Translations under genes and position numbers: made by a program
Shown: positions 8,134 to 16,423 of the stretch, one piece after another
Layout: every line of letters begins with the position of its first letter
How positions within the stretch are numbered: the stretch's first letter is position 1
The notes under the pieces: model-generated
What the model was told of the DNA's origin: nothing
Databases searched by the model: none
Seen by the model: the letters and a program-made list of their open reading frames with translations, nothing else
From: Streptomyces sp. D2-8
GTDB lineage: Bacteria; Actinomycetota; Actinomycetes; Streptomycetales; Streptomycetaceae
NCBI RefSeq assembly: GCF_023184515.1
Contig: NZ_JAAHBP010000009.1
Location: forward strand, 186,001 to 250,000
DNA length: 64,000 nt
Direction of reading: 5' to 3'

Positions 8134-8840
8134 CGACCGCTCAGGAAGAGCGCACCACCGAGGACCTGAAGCAGCTCGCCGAGCAGGCGGGCCGTGATCT
8201 GGAGGACGCCTCCGCGCTGGAGATCCTCCAGTGGGCAGCGAAGACGTTCGGCAAGCGCTTCTGCGTGACCTCCTCGATGGAGGACGCCGTGGTGGCCCAC
8301 CTCGCCGCCCGCGCCATGCCCGGCGTCGACGTCGTCTTCCTCGACACCGGCTACCACTTCGAGGAGACCATCGGCACCCGCGACGCGGTCGAGGCCGTGA
8401 TGGACGTCAACCTCATCACGCTCACCCCGCACCAGACGGTCGCCGAGCAGGACGCCGAGTACGGCCCGAAGCTGCACGACCGCGACCCCGATCTGTGCTG
8501 CAAGCTGCGCAAGGTGCAGCCGCTGGAGCAGGGCCTGAAGGACTACCAGGCCTGGGCGACCGGTCTGCGCCGCGACGAGTCCCCGACCCGGGCGAACACC
8601 CCGGTGGTCGGCTGGGACGAGAAGCGGCAGAAGGCCAAGATCTCACCGATCGCCCGCTGGACCCAGGACGACGTGGACGCGTACGTCACCGAGCACGGCG
8701 TGCTGACGAACCCGCTGCTGATGGACGGCTACGCCTCCGTCGGCTGCGCCCCCTGCACCCGCCGCGTCCTGGAGGGCGAGGACGCCCGCGCCGGACGCTG
8801 GGCGGGCCGCAGCAAGACCGAGTGCGGGCTGCACGGATGA
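8130..8840 (+). CDS. cysH: phosphoadenylyl/adenylyl-sulfate reductase (APS-type, iron-sulfur)
   Basis: 236 residues. It reduces activated sulfate to sulfite using thioredoxin. The paired cysteines C123-C124 (LCCKLRKVQPLEQ) and C206/C209 (GCAPCTRR) are the [4Fe-4S] ligands characteristic of APS reductases, and the C-terminal ECGLHG carries the catalytic cysteine C232. SSMEDAVVAHLAA and FLDTGYHFEET form the adenylyl-sulfate binding part, and TGLRRDESPTR is the conserved basic loop. Start ATG 8130 overlaps the stop of the zinc-ribbon gene; the stop overlaps the cysC start. The iron-sulfur motif means APS rather than PAPS is the expected substrate. Confidence 0.94.
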   Translation: MTTAQEERTTEDLKQLAEQAGRDLEDASALEILQWAAKTFGKRFCVTSSMEDAVVAHLAARAMPGVDVVFLDTGYHFEETIGTRDAVEAVMDVNLITLTPHQTVAEQDAEYGPKLHDRDPDLCCKLRKVQPLEQGLKDYQAWATGLRRDESPTRANTPVVGWDEKRQKAKISPIARWTQDDVDAYVTEHGVLTNPLLMDGYASVGCAPCTRRVLEGEDARAGRWAGRSKTECGLHG

Positions 8841-9400
8841 CGACGACGATTCAGGAGAGTGACGTGACGACCGGAGCCACCGTCTGGCTCACGGGTCTGC
8901 CGAGCGCGGGCAAGACCACCATCGCCTACGAGCTGGCCAGCCGGCTCCGCGCGGAGGGCCACCGGGTCGAGGTGCTCGACGGCGACGAGATCCGCGAGTT
9001 CATCTCCGCGGGCCTCGGCTTCAGCCGCGAGGACCGGCACACGAACGTGCAGCGCATCGGCTTCGTCGCCGAACTGCTCGCCCGCAACGGCGTGCTGGCC
9101 CTCGTCCCGGTCATCGCGCCCTACCAGGACAGCCGGGAGGCGGTACGCAAGCGCCACCAGGCGAACGGCACCGCGTATGTCGAGGTGCATGTCGCGACGC
9201 CCGTCGAGGTGTGCAGCGAGCGTGACGTGAAGGGCCTGTACGCCAAGCAGGCCGCGGGCGAGCTCACCGGGCTCACCGGCGTCGACGACCCGTACGAGGC
9301 GCCCGAGTCGCCCGATCTGCGCATCGAGTCGCAGAACCAGACCGTGCAGGAGTCCGCGGCATCGGTGCACGCCCTGCTCAGCGAAAGGGGACTGGCATGA
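8837..9400 (+). CDS. cysC: adenylyl-sulfate (APS) kinase
   Basis: 187 residues. It phosphorylates APS to PAPS. The P-loop GLPSAGKTT is at about residues 20-28, followed by LDGDEIREF, GLGFSREDRHTNVQRIGFVAELLARNG and APYQDSREAVR, all family signatures. ATG 8837 overlaps the cysH stop (ATGA) and the stop overlaps the cysD start (ATGA). Because the operon already has an iron-sulfur APS reductase, this kinase is not strictly needed for assimilation; PAPS may be made for sulfotransferases or as a storage or detoxification step. Confidence 0.95.
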   Translation: MTTTIQESDVTTGATVWLTGLPSAGKTTIAYELASRLRAEGHRVEVLDGDEIREFISAGLGFSREDRHTNVQRIGFVAELLARNGVLALVPVIAPYQDSREAVRKRHQANGTAYVEVHVATPVEVCSERDVKGLYAKQAAGELTGLTGVDDPYEAPESPDLRIESQNQTVQESAASVHALLSERGLA

Positions 9401-10332
9401 CGACCGCTGCCACCGTTTCCGAGGAGACCGACAGCCCGTACGCGCTGTCGCACCTCGACGCCCTCGAGTCCGAGGCGGTGCACATCTTCCGCGAGGTGGC
9501 GGGCGAGTTCGAGCGGCCGGTGATCCTCTTCTCCGGCGGCAAGGACTCCATCGTCATGCTGCATCTGGCGCTGAAGGCCTTCCGGCCGGCGTCGGTGCCG
9601 TTCTCCCTGCTGCACGTGGACACCGGGCACAACTTCCCCGAGGTCCTCGACTACCGCGACCGCACGGTGGAGAAGCACGGGCTGCGGCTGCACGTCGCCT
9701 CCGTGCAGGACTACATCGACCGCGGCGTCCTCAAGGAGCGCCCGGACGGCACCCGCAACCCGCTGCAGACGCTGCCGCTGACCGAGAAGATCCAGGCGGA
9801 GAAGTTCGACGCCGTCTTCGGTGGCGGCCGCCGCGACGAGGAGAAGGCCCGGGCCAAGGAGCGGGTGTTCTCCCTGCGGGACGAGTTCTCCCAGTGGGAC
9901 CCGCGCCGGCAGCGCCCGGAGCTGTGGAACCTGTACAACGGCCGGCACGCGCCCGGTGAGCACGTCCGCGTGTTCCCGCTGTCCAACTGGACCGAGCTGG
10001 ACGTGTGGCAGTACATCGCCCGCGAGGGCATCGAGCTGCCGCAGATCTACTACGCGCACGAGCGCGAGGTGTTCTCCCGCAGCGGCATGTGGCTGACCGC
10101 CGGCGAGTGGGGCGGGCCGAAGGACGGCGAGACCGTCGAGAAGCGGCTGGTGCGCTACCGGACCGTGGGTGACATGTCCTGCACCGGCGCGGTGGACTCC
10201 GACGCCGACACCATCGAGAAGGTGATCCTGGAGATCGCCGCCTCCCGGCTCACCGAACGCGGCGCCACCCGCGCCGACGACAAGATGTCCGAGGCCGCGA
10301 TGGAAGACCGCAAGCGCGAGGGGTACTTCTAG
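9397..10332 (+). CDS. cysD: sulfate adenylyltransferase subunit 2
   Basis: 311 residues. With CysN it makes APS from ATP and sulfate. The PP-loop SGGKDSIVML is at residues 46-55; FSLLHVDTGHNFPEVLDYRD, FGGGRRDEEKARAKERVFS, RRQRPELWNLYNGRH and PLSNWTELDVWQYI are typical CysD signatures, and the protein ends in EDRKREGYF as family members do. The start overlaps cysC by four bases and cysN begins two bases after its stop, so the pair is translated together. Confidence 0.97.
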   Translation: MTTAATVSEETDSPYALSHLDALESEAVHIFREVAGEFERPVILFSGGKDSIVMLHLALKAFRPASVPFSLLHVDTGHNFPEVLDYRDRTVEKHGLRLHVASVQDYIDRGVLKERPDGTRNPLQTLPLTEKIQAEKFDAVFGGGRRDEEKARAKERVFSLRDEFSQWDPRRQRPELWNLYNGRHAPGEHVRVFPLSNWTELDVWQYIAREGIELPQIYYAHEREVFSRSGMWLTAGEWGGPKDGETVEKRLVRYRTVGDMSCTGAVDSDADTIEKVILEIAASRLTERGATRADDKMSEAAMEDRKREGYF

Positions 10333-10334
10333 AG

Positions 10335-11669
10335 ATGAGCACCATCACGACCGAGGAACTCTCGGAGACCACGCTGCTGCGGTTCGCCACCGCGGGCTCC
10401 GTCGACGACGGCAAGTCCACCCTCGTCGGGCGGCTGCTGCACGACTCCAAGTCGGTCCTCACCGACCAGCTGGAGGCCGTGGAGCGCGTCTCCGCGAGCC
10501 GCGGCCAGGAGGCCCCGGACCTCGCGCTGCTGACGGACGGCCTGCGGGCCGAGCGGGAGCAGGGCATCACGATCGACGTGGCGTACCGCTACTTCGCCAC
10601 CCCGCGCAGGCGGTTCATCCTCGCCGACACCCCCGGCCATGTGCAGTACACGCGGAACATGGTCACCGGCGCCTCCACCGCCGAGCTGACGGTGATCCTG
10701 ATCGACGCCCGCAACGGCGTCGTCGAGCAGACCCGCCGGCACGCCGCCCTCGCCGCGCTGCTGCGCGTCCCGCACGTGGTCCTCGCGGTCAACAAGATGG
10801 ACCTCGTCGGGTACGAGGAGAAGGTGTTCGCCGCCATCGCCGAGGAGTTCACGGCGTACGCGACCGAGCTGGGCGTTCCCGAGGTCACCGCGATCCCGAT
10901 CTCGGCGCTCGTCGGCGACAACGTGGTGGAGCCTTCCGCGAACATGGACTGGTACGGCGGCCCGACCGTGCTGGAGCACCTGGAGACCGTGCCGGTCAGC
11001 CACGACCTGAGCCACTGCCACGCCCGGCTGCCCGTGCAGTACGTGATCCGGCCGCAGAGCGCCGACCTCCCGGACTACCGGGGCTACGCCGGTCAGATCG
11101 CCGCCGGTTCCTTCCGCGTCGGCGAGTCCGTCACGGTGCTGCCGTCGGGCCGCGCCTCGAAGATCTCCGGCATCGACCTGCTGGGCGAGCCGGTCGACGT
11201 GGCCTGGACGACGCAGTCGGTGACCCTCCTGCTGGAGGACGACATCGACATCTCCCGCGGCGACCTGATCGTCCCGAGCAAGGACGCGCCCGCGACCACG
11301 CAGGACATCGAGGCGACCGTCTGCCATGTCGCCGACGCCCCGCTGACGGTCGGGCACCGGGTGCTGCTCAAGCACGGCACCCGCACGGTCAAGGCGATCG
11401 TCAAGGACATCCCCTCCCGTCTCACGCTCGCCGACCTGTCCCTGCACCCGCACCCGGGACAGCTCGTCGCCAACGACATCGGCCGGGTGAAGATCCGTAC
11501 CGCCGAGCCGCTGCCGGTCGACTCCTACGCCGACTCGCGCCGCACCGGCTCGTTCATCCTGATCGACCCGAACGACGGCACCACCCTCACCGCCGGCATG
11601 GTCGGCGAGTCCTTCGCGGCCCCGGAGCCGGTCAAGGACGAGTCCGAGGACGACGGGTGGGACTTCTGA
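10335..11669 (+). CDS. cysN: sulfate adenylyltransferase subunit 1 (GTPase)
   Basis: 444 residues, EF-Tu-like GTPase that drives APS synthesis by CysD. G1 is GSVDDGKST near residues 21-29, the switch region contains EREQGITIDVAYRYF, G3 is DTPGH near residue 98 and G4 is NKMD near residue 153. The length shows that it is CysN alone, without the fused C-terminal APS kinase found in some proteobacteria and mycobacteria; the kinase is the separate cysC here. It starts two bases after cysD, and a possible 34-codon ORF follows at once. Confidence 0.96.
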   Translation: MSTITTEELSETTLLRFATAGSVDDGKSTLVGRLLHDSKSVLTDQLEAVERVSASRGQEAPDLALLTDGLRAEREQGITIDVAYRYFATPRRRFILADTPGHVQYTRNMVTGASTAELTVILIDARNGVVEQTRRHAALAALLRVPHVVLAVNKMDLVGYEEKVFAAIAEEFTAYATELGVPEVTAIPISALVGDNVVEPSANMDWYGGPTVLEHLETVPVSHDLSHCHARLPVQYVIRPQSADLPDYRGYAGQIAAGSFRVGESVTVLPSGRASKISGIDLLGEPVDVAWTTQSVTLLLEDDIDISRGDLIVPSKDAPATTQDIEATVCHVADAPLTVGHRVLLKHGTRTVKAIVKDIPSRLTLADLSLHPHPGQLVANDIGRVKIRTAEPLPVDSYADSRRTGSFILIDPNDGTTLTAGMVGESFAAPEPVKDESEDDGWDF

Positions 11670-11670
11670 C

Positions 11671-11775
11671 ATGACCTCCCCCGACTTCTACTCGATGTTC
11701 GCCAAGGAGGGCGGCCGCGTCGGCAGCGGTGCTCTCGGCAGCGGGCAGGGCGGAGTGGCGCGATGTGTGCGCTGA
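11671..11775 (+). CDS. possible small protein after cysN
   Basis: A 34-codon frame starts one base after the cysN stop with a good ribosome-binding sequence inside the cysN end (ggtggga). It encodes a peptide beginning MTSPDFYSMFAKEGG, then a Gly/Ser/Ala-rich part, and ends in VARCVR with one cysteine two residues before the end. It could be a real microprotein, a second cysteine-reading leader for the ssu genes, or chance. There is nothing else between cysN and ssuA except about 116 bases of leader. Confidence 0.4.
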   Translation: MTSPDFYSMFAKEGGRVGSGALGSGQGGVARCVR

Positions 11776-11891
11776 CGTACGCGCACCGCATGCGCGCCCT
11801 CGCCCCCCGCCGCCGTAGACGAAAACCTGCCGACCTCCCGGCCACGACCTGAGAGACCGTGACCGCCGGGCCTCCGAGAGGACCACCTCCC

Positions 11892-12995
11892 GTGCCTGCT
11901 TCATCCGCTCTTCGCCGCGGCCTCGCGGTCGTCGCCGCACTTCCCCTGCTCACGCTGGCCGCCTGCGGCTACGGCTCCCAGGCCAAGGACGACGGCACCG
12001 CCAAGGTCGCCGCAGGGGCGAAGAAGATCGACGGTCTCGACAGCGTCAAGATCGGCTACTTCGGCAATCTGACCCACGGAACCGCGCTGGTGGGCATGCA
12101 GAAGGGCTTCTTCCAGAAGGCCCTCGGCGCCACCAGGGCCGCGCCCGCGGTCTTCAACGCGGGTCCCTCGGAGATCGAGGCGCTCAACTCCGGTTCGATC
12201 GACATCGGCTGGATCGGCCCCTCCCCCGCCATCAACGGCTACACCAAGTCCGCCGGCAAGAACCTGCGCATCATCGGCGGTTCGGCGTCCGGCGGTGTGA
12301 AGCTCGTGGTCGACCCGGACAAGATCAAGTCGCTGAAGGACGTCAAGGGCAAGCGCATCGCGACCCCGCAGCTCGGCAACACGCAGGACGTGGCGTTCCT
12401 CAACTGGGCGGCCGACCAGGGCTGGAAGGTCGACCCGCAGAGCGGCAAGGGTGACGTCACGGTCGTCCGCAGCGACAACAAGGTCACGCCGGACGCCTAC
12501 AAGGCCGGGTCCGTCGACGGTGCCTGGGTGCCGGAGCCGACCGCGTCGAAGCTGGTAGCCGAGGGCGGCAAGGTGCTGCTCGACGAGGCGTCGCTGTGGC
12601 CGGACGAGAAGTTCGTGATCACGAACATCATCGTGCGGCAGGAGTTCCTCGAGAAGCACCCGAAGGTCGTCGAGGCCGTGCTGAAGGGCTCGGTCGAGAC
12701 CAACAAGTGGATCAACGCCGACCCCGACGCGGCGAAGGCGGCTGCGAACAAGCAGCTGGAGGAGGACTCCGGCAAGGCGCTGCCCGCCGATGTGCTGGAC
12801 CCGGCGTGGAAGTCGATCCGGTTCACCGACGACCCGCTGGCCTCCACCCTCGGCACCGAGGCCGAGCACGCGGTGAAGGCGGGGCTGCTCGAGAAGCCGG
12901 ACCTGAAGGGCATCTACGACCTCGCGCCGCTGAACAAGGTCCTGAAGGCCGAGGGCGAGCCCGCGGTCGACGACGCCGGACTCGGCGCGAAGTAA
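11892..12995 (+). CDS. ssuA: SsuA/TauA-type ABC substrate-binding lipoprotein
   Basis: 367 residues from GTG 11892, with gagagga 9 bases upstream. A lipoprotein signal peptide ends in LLTLAACG (lipobox cysteine). The mature part has the nitrate/sulfonate/taurine binding-protein pattern: SVKIGYFGNLTHGTALVGMQKGFF, VFNAGPSEIEALNSGSIDIGWIGPSPAINGY, KGKRIATPQLGNTQDVAFLNW, DGAWVPEPTAS. It would deliver an organosulfonate, or possibly sulfate, to SsuBC. The gene belongs to the cys operon by strand and close spacing. Confidence 0.9.
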   Translation: MPASSALRRGLAVVAALPLLTLAACGYGSQAKDDGTAKVAAGAKKIDGLDSVKIGYFGNLTHGTALVGMQKGFFQKALGATRAAPAVFNAGPSEIEALNSGSIDIGWIGPSPAINGYTKSAGKNLRIIGGSASGGVKLVVDPDKIKSLKDVKGKRIATPQLGNTQDVAFLNWAADQGWKVDPQSGKGDVTVVRSDNKVTPDAYKAGSVDGAWVPEPTASKLVAEGGKVLLDEASLWPDEKFVITNIIVRQEFLEKHPKVVEAVLKGSVETNKWINADPDAAKAAANKQLEEDSGKALPADVLDPAWKSIRFTDDPLASTLGTEAEHAVKAGLLEKPDLKGIYDLAPLNKVLKAEGEPAVDDAGLGAK

Positions 12996-13043
12996 GCCCG
13001 CACCCGAAGCCGCATTGTGAAGAGTTCCCAGGAGGTGACGACC

Positions 13044-13832
13044 ATGGCCACGACCCTCGCCAAGGCCGCCGACGGCACCGAGTCGGCCACGCACGCCGCC
13101 CGGATCGGACACGTGTCGAAGTCGTATCCGGGCCCCGCCGGGCAGCAGCTCGTCCTGGACGACATCACCCTCGATGTCGCGCCGGGAGAGTTCGTCACCC
13201 TCCTGGGGGCCTCGGGCTGCGGCAAGTCCACCCTGCTCAACCTGGTGGCGGGCCTGGACCGCCCCACCGTCGGCGAGATCGCCACGGACGGCCGCCCGGC
13301 GCTGATGTTCCAGGAGCACGCGCTGTTCCCGTGGCTGACCGCGGGCAAGAACATCGAACTCGCCCTGAAGCTGCGGGGCGTGCCGAAGGCCGAGCGCCGG
13401 GAGCGTGCCGAAGAGCTGCTCGAACTGGTGCGGCTGAAGGGCGCGTACGGCAAGCGGGTGCACGAGCTGTCGGGCGGGATGCGCCAGCGCGTCGCGCTGG
13501 CCCGTGCGCTCGCCCAGGAGAGCAAGCTGCTGCTGATGGACGAGCCGTTCGCGGCTCTGGACGCCATCACGCGGGACGTGCTGCACGACGAGCTGACCCG
13601 CATCTGGCGCGAGACGCAGCTGTCCGTCCTGTTCGTCACGCACAACGTGCGCGAGGCGGTCCGGCTCGCGCAGCGCGTGGTGCTGCTGTCCTCCCGTCCG
13701 GGACGGATCGCACGCGAGTGGACGGTGGACATCCCGCACCCGCGCCGCATCGAGGACACCCAGGTGGCGGAGCTGTCCGTCGAGATCACCGAAGAACTGC
13801 GTGGGGAGATCCGCCGTCATGGCCAGCACTGA
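13044..13832 (+). CDS. ssuB: SsuB-type ABC transporter ATP-binding protein
   Basis: 262 residues starting at ATG 13044 behind a strong site (ggaggtg). Walker A is GASGCGKST, the signature is LSGGMRQRVALARAL, Walker B LLMDEPFAALD, and the switch histidine lies in LFVTHNVREAVRLAQRV. This is the nitrate/sulfonate/taurine ATPase subfamily. An in-frame GTG at 13017 is possible but lacks support. The end overlaps the permease gene by 14 bases. Confidence 0.93.
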   Translation: MATTLAKAADGTESATHAARIGHVSKSYPGPAGQQLVLDDITLDVAPGEFVTLLGASGCGKSTLLNLVAGLDRPTVGEIATDGRPALMFQEHALFPWLTAGKNIELALKLRGVPKAERRERAEELLELVRLKGAYGKRVHELSGGMRQRVALARALAQESKLLLMDEPFAALDAITRDVLHDELTRIWRETQLSVLFVTHNVREAVRLAQRVVLLSSRPGRIAREWTVDIPHPRRIEDTQVAELSVEITEELRGEIRRHGQH

Positions 13833-14715
13833 TTCGACGACCGTCGCCAAGGACGGCAGCGATCTCGCCGGACTGGAGGCGGGCCTCGACGCGCTGGAGA
13901 CGCGGCAGACGCTCCGCACGCCGTTCCGGCAGACTTTCGTCCAGAAGATCCTGCCGCCCCTCCTCGCCGTCGCGCTGGTGCTGGCGGTCTGGCAGGCGCT
14001 CGTCTCGTTCAAGATCGTCGACGACCCGGCCAAGCTGCCCGCGCCGTCCGCGGTGTGGGACGTCGTCCGGACGGCGTGGCTCCAGGGCGAGTTGCTCGGC
14101 TACATCTGGACCAGCGTCTCGCGCGGTCTGCTCGGCTTCTGCCTCGCCCTGGTGATCGGCACGCCGCTGGGACTGATCGTCGCCCGCGTGAAGTTCATCC
14201 GCGCGGCGATCGGCCCGATCCTGTCGGGCCTGCAGTCCCTGCCGTCGGTCGCCTGGGTGCCGCCGGCGGTGATCTGGCTGGGTCTGAACAACTCGATGAT
14301 GTACGCGGTGATCCTGCTCGGCGCGGTCCCGTCGATCGCCAACGGCCTGGTCTCCGGCGTCGACCAGGTGCCCCCGCTGTTCCTGCGCGCGGGCCGCACG
14401 CTCGGCGCCACGGGCCTGAAGGGCACCTGGCACATCGTCCTGCCCGCCGCCCTGCCCGGCTATGTGGCGGGTCTGAAGCAGGGCTGGGCCTTCTCCTGGC
14501 GCTCCCTGATGGCCGCCGAGATCATCGCGTCCTTCCCCGACCTCGGCGTCGGCCTGGGCCAACTGCTGGAGAACGGCCGCAACGCCAGCGACATGGCCAT
14601 GGTCTTCGAGGCCATCCTCCTGATCCTCGTCGTCGGCATCGCCATCGACCTGCTGATCTTCAGTCCGCTGGAGCGGTGGGTGCTGCGCAGCCGCGGCCTG
14701 CTGGTGAAGAGCTGA
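13819..14715 (+). CDS. ssuC: SsuC-type ABC transporter permease
   Basis: 298 residues. A long cytoplasmic N-terminus (about 50 residues, with ALETRQTLRTPFRQTF) precedes about six membrane spans of the BPD_transp fold. The EAA-like loop that contacts the ATPase is LFLRAGRTLGATGLKGTWHIVLPAALPGYVAG. ATG 13819 sits inside the end of ssuB with ggggag upstream, so the two are coupled. It forms the channel of the SsuABC importer. Confidence 0.92.
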   Translation: MASTDSTTVAKDGSDLAGLEAGLDALETRQTLRTPFRQTFVQKILPPLLAVALVLAVWQALVSFKIVDDPAKLPAPSAVWDVVRTAWLQGELLGYIWTSVSRGLLGFCLALVIGTPLGLIVARVKFIRAAIGPILSGLQSLPSVAWVPPAVIWLGLNNSMMYAVILLGAVPSIANGLVSGVDQVPPLFLRAGRTLGATGLKGTWHIVLPAALPGYVAGLKQGWAFSWRSLMAAEIIASFPDLGVGLGQLLENGRNASDMAMVFEAILLILVVGIAIDLLIFSPLERWVLRSRGLLVKS

Positions 14716-14720
14716 AGCCC

Positions 14721-15473
14721 ATGAACAGCAAGCCCGTCCTCCTCGTCATCGCCCACGGCAGCCGCGACCCGCGTCATGCCGCGACGGTGCACGCCCTGGT
14801 GCGCCGGGTACGTTCGCTGCGCCCCGACGTACGCGTGGAGACGGGCTTCCTGGACTTCAACGTCCCCTCGGTGCAGGGGGTGCTGGAGTCCCTGGCGGTG
14901 CAGGGCGTCCGCGACGTCGTCGCCCTGCCCCTCCTCCTCACCCGGGCGTTCCACGCGAAGGCCGACATTCCCGCGGTCCTCGCGGACGCGCCCCCGCAGC
15001 TCCGCATCCACCAGGCGGACGTCCTGGGCCCCTCTCCTCTCCTCCTGGCAGCCCTGGAGCGGCGGCTGTACGAGGCGGGCCTGACCCCCGCCGACAAGTC
15101 CTCGACCGGGGTCGTCCTGGCCTCGGCGGGGTCCACCGACCCGGAGGCGATCGCAGTGATCGCAGAAATCGCGCGGGAGTGGCGGCACACCGGCTGGTGC
15201 GCCGTGCGGCCTGCGTTCGCCTCCGCTGGTTCTCCCGCGGGGTTCCCCCGCACCGAGGACGCCGTCCGCGAACTCCGCGCACTCGGCTGCTCCCGGGTCG
15301 CCGTCTCCCCGTACGTGCTGGCCCCCGGCTTCCTGCCGGACCGTATCGCCCGGGGGGCGGCCGAGGCGGACGTCCTGGCGGATGTCCTGGGACCGGCGCC
15401 GGAGGTGGCGCGGGTGGTGCTGGAGCGGTACGAGGCGGCACGGGTGCCGTTGCCGGCGGCCGTGAGCGCCTGA
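14721..15473 (+). CDS. CbiX/SirB-type sirohydrochlorin chelatase
   Basis: 250 residues, two CbiX half-domains: the first starts LLVIAHGSRDPRHAATVHALVRRVR and the second SSTGVVLASAGSTDPEAIAVIAEIA. The metal-binding histidines are in IAHGSRD and LTRAFHAKADIP. Chelatases of this type insert iron or cobalt into sirohydrochlorin. At the end of an operon headed by a siroheme enzyme, ferrochelatase activity for siroheme is the natural reading; a similar chelatase gene neighbours sirA and cysH in M. tuberculosis. It starts five bases after ssuC and ends three bases before the convergent gvpF-like gene. Confidence 0.88.
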   Translation: MNSKPVLLVIAHGSRDPRHAATVHALVRRVRSLRPDVRVETGFLDFNVPSVQGVLESLAVQGVRDVVALPLLLTRAFHAKADIPAVLADAPPQLRIHQADVLGPSPLLLAALERRLYEAGLTPADKSSTGVVLASAGSTDPEAIAVIAEIAREWRHTGWCAVRPAFASAGSPAGFPRTEDAVRELRALGCSRVAVSPYVLAPGFLPDRIARGAAEADVLADVLGPAPEVARVVLERYEAARVPLPAAVSA

Positions 15474-15476
15474 CGG

Positions 15477-16304
15477 TCACGCCGCTGCTTCCTCGTGCGG
15501 TTCCGGCTGGAGGGCGAAGGAGTACGGGGCCCACGGGCCGGTGATCTCCACGCGGAGGCCGGGCACGCCCTGCGCCGCCGTGAGGATGCCCGTGCGGAAT
15601 GCGGTGACCCGGTCCTTCGGGACGAGGTAGGCGTCGTTGCCGAGGTTGGTGCCGGGGGCCGTGCCCGCCAGGCTGCCGCGTTCTGGGGTGTGGGCGACGC
15701 GGTCGACGGCGAGGGTCCCGGCCGTTTCGGTGAGGTGGGCGGCGGCCTGGGCGACCGTACGCCAGGCCTCCTCGTTCCTGCGCTGTCTGCGGCGGCGGAT
15801 CACCTGGTAGGCCCGCCCGACGCCGAGGCCCGTCAGGGGGTCCTGCGCGGACTCCGCGTCGGCCTCGGGCGGGGTGATGTCCGGGGCGGCGTAGATCTTC
15901 ACGCCGAGTTCGACGTGGCCCGTGAGCCGGTCGAGCAGGGAGAGGAAGTAACCGCGGCGGGTGTCGAGGGCCTGCCGGGCGGTGTCCTCGTCGCGGTAGA
16001 CGGTGGCGAGGCGCAGGGGCAGCACGGCGGTGCCGGACGCGACCAAGGCGGCCACCACGGCGTGGTGGGAACGGACCGTGGACTCCAGCCAGTCCAGGTC
16101 GTCGAGGTGGGCCTGGAGGGGTGCGTCGTCGTAGTCGGCGGGCGGGACGTGGCCGACGGCGAAGGCGAGCTGAGGGCTGCTGACCGCCGGGGTGACCAGG
16201 TGGATCGGCTCTCCGGCGACACCGCGCAGGTGGGCCGCGGCCGCCGCGGCCTCGGGGGTGCGGCGCAGGACCGCGTAGGCGTAGACGAGGTTCGTGTCGC
16301 TCAT
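15477..16304 (-). CDS. orphan gas vesicle protein GvpF/GvpL
   Basis: 275 residues with the GvpL/GvpF pattern: NLVYAYAVLRRTPE at the start, AGEPIHLVTPAVSSPQLAFAVGHVPPADYDD, LDWLESTVRSHHAVVAALVASGTAVLPLRLATVYRDEDTARQAL, GHVELGVKIYA and, near the end, LRVEITGPWAPYSFA. In gas-vesicle clusters GvpF binds GvpA during assembly. No gvpA, gvpN, gvpG or other vesicle gene is within 16 kb on either side, so this is a stand-alone copy. It runs toward the sulfur operon and ends three bases from it. A short inverted repeat lies about 60 bases before its start. Confidence 0.88.
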   Translation of the reverse strand: MSDTNLVYAYAVLRRTPEAAAAAAHLRGVAGEPIHLVTPAVSSPQLAFAVGHVPPADYDDAPLQAHLDDLDWLESTVRSHHAVVAALVASGTAVLPLRLATVYRDEDTARQALDTRRGYFLSLLDRLTGHVELGVKIYAAPDITPPEADAESAQDPLTGLGVGRAYQVIRRRRQRRNEEAWRTVAQAAAHLTETAGTLAVDRVAHTPERGSLAGTAPGTNLGNDAYLVPKDRVTAFRTGILTAAQGVPGLRVEITGPWAPYSFALQPEPHEEAAA

Positions 16305-16365
16305 GACTGCGGGCTCCTGTCGGTGGCCGTGCGATTCCTCTCGCGAGACTCCGTTCTCGTGCCGT

Positions 16366-16385
16366 CCTTCCGTAGGTACGGAAGG
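16366..16385. promoter_or_regulatory. inverted repeat upstream of gvpF-like gene
   Basis: ccttccgt-aggt-acggaagg is a perfect 8-bp inverted repeat 62-81 bases ahead of the GvpF-like start. It could be an operator or a small hairpin in the 5' leader. Confidence 0.35.
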
Positions 16386-16423
16386 GGTGGCTAAGGCGTT
16401 CAGCCGAACGCCCGGCGGGTTGA

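Noticed and set aside
11763-11852. 29-codon frame as a typical cysteine leader for ssuA
   Set aside because: It has a possible ribosome site and an early Cys codon but lacks the RRHVDL-type pattern, and its Arg-rich middle looks random. It is mentioned only as part of a low-interest finding.
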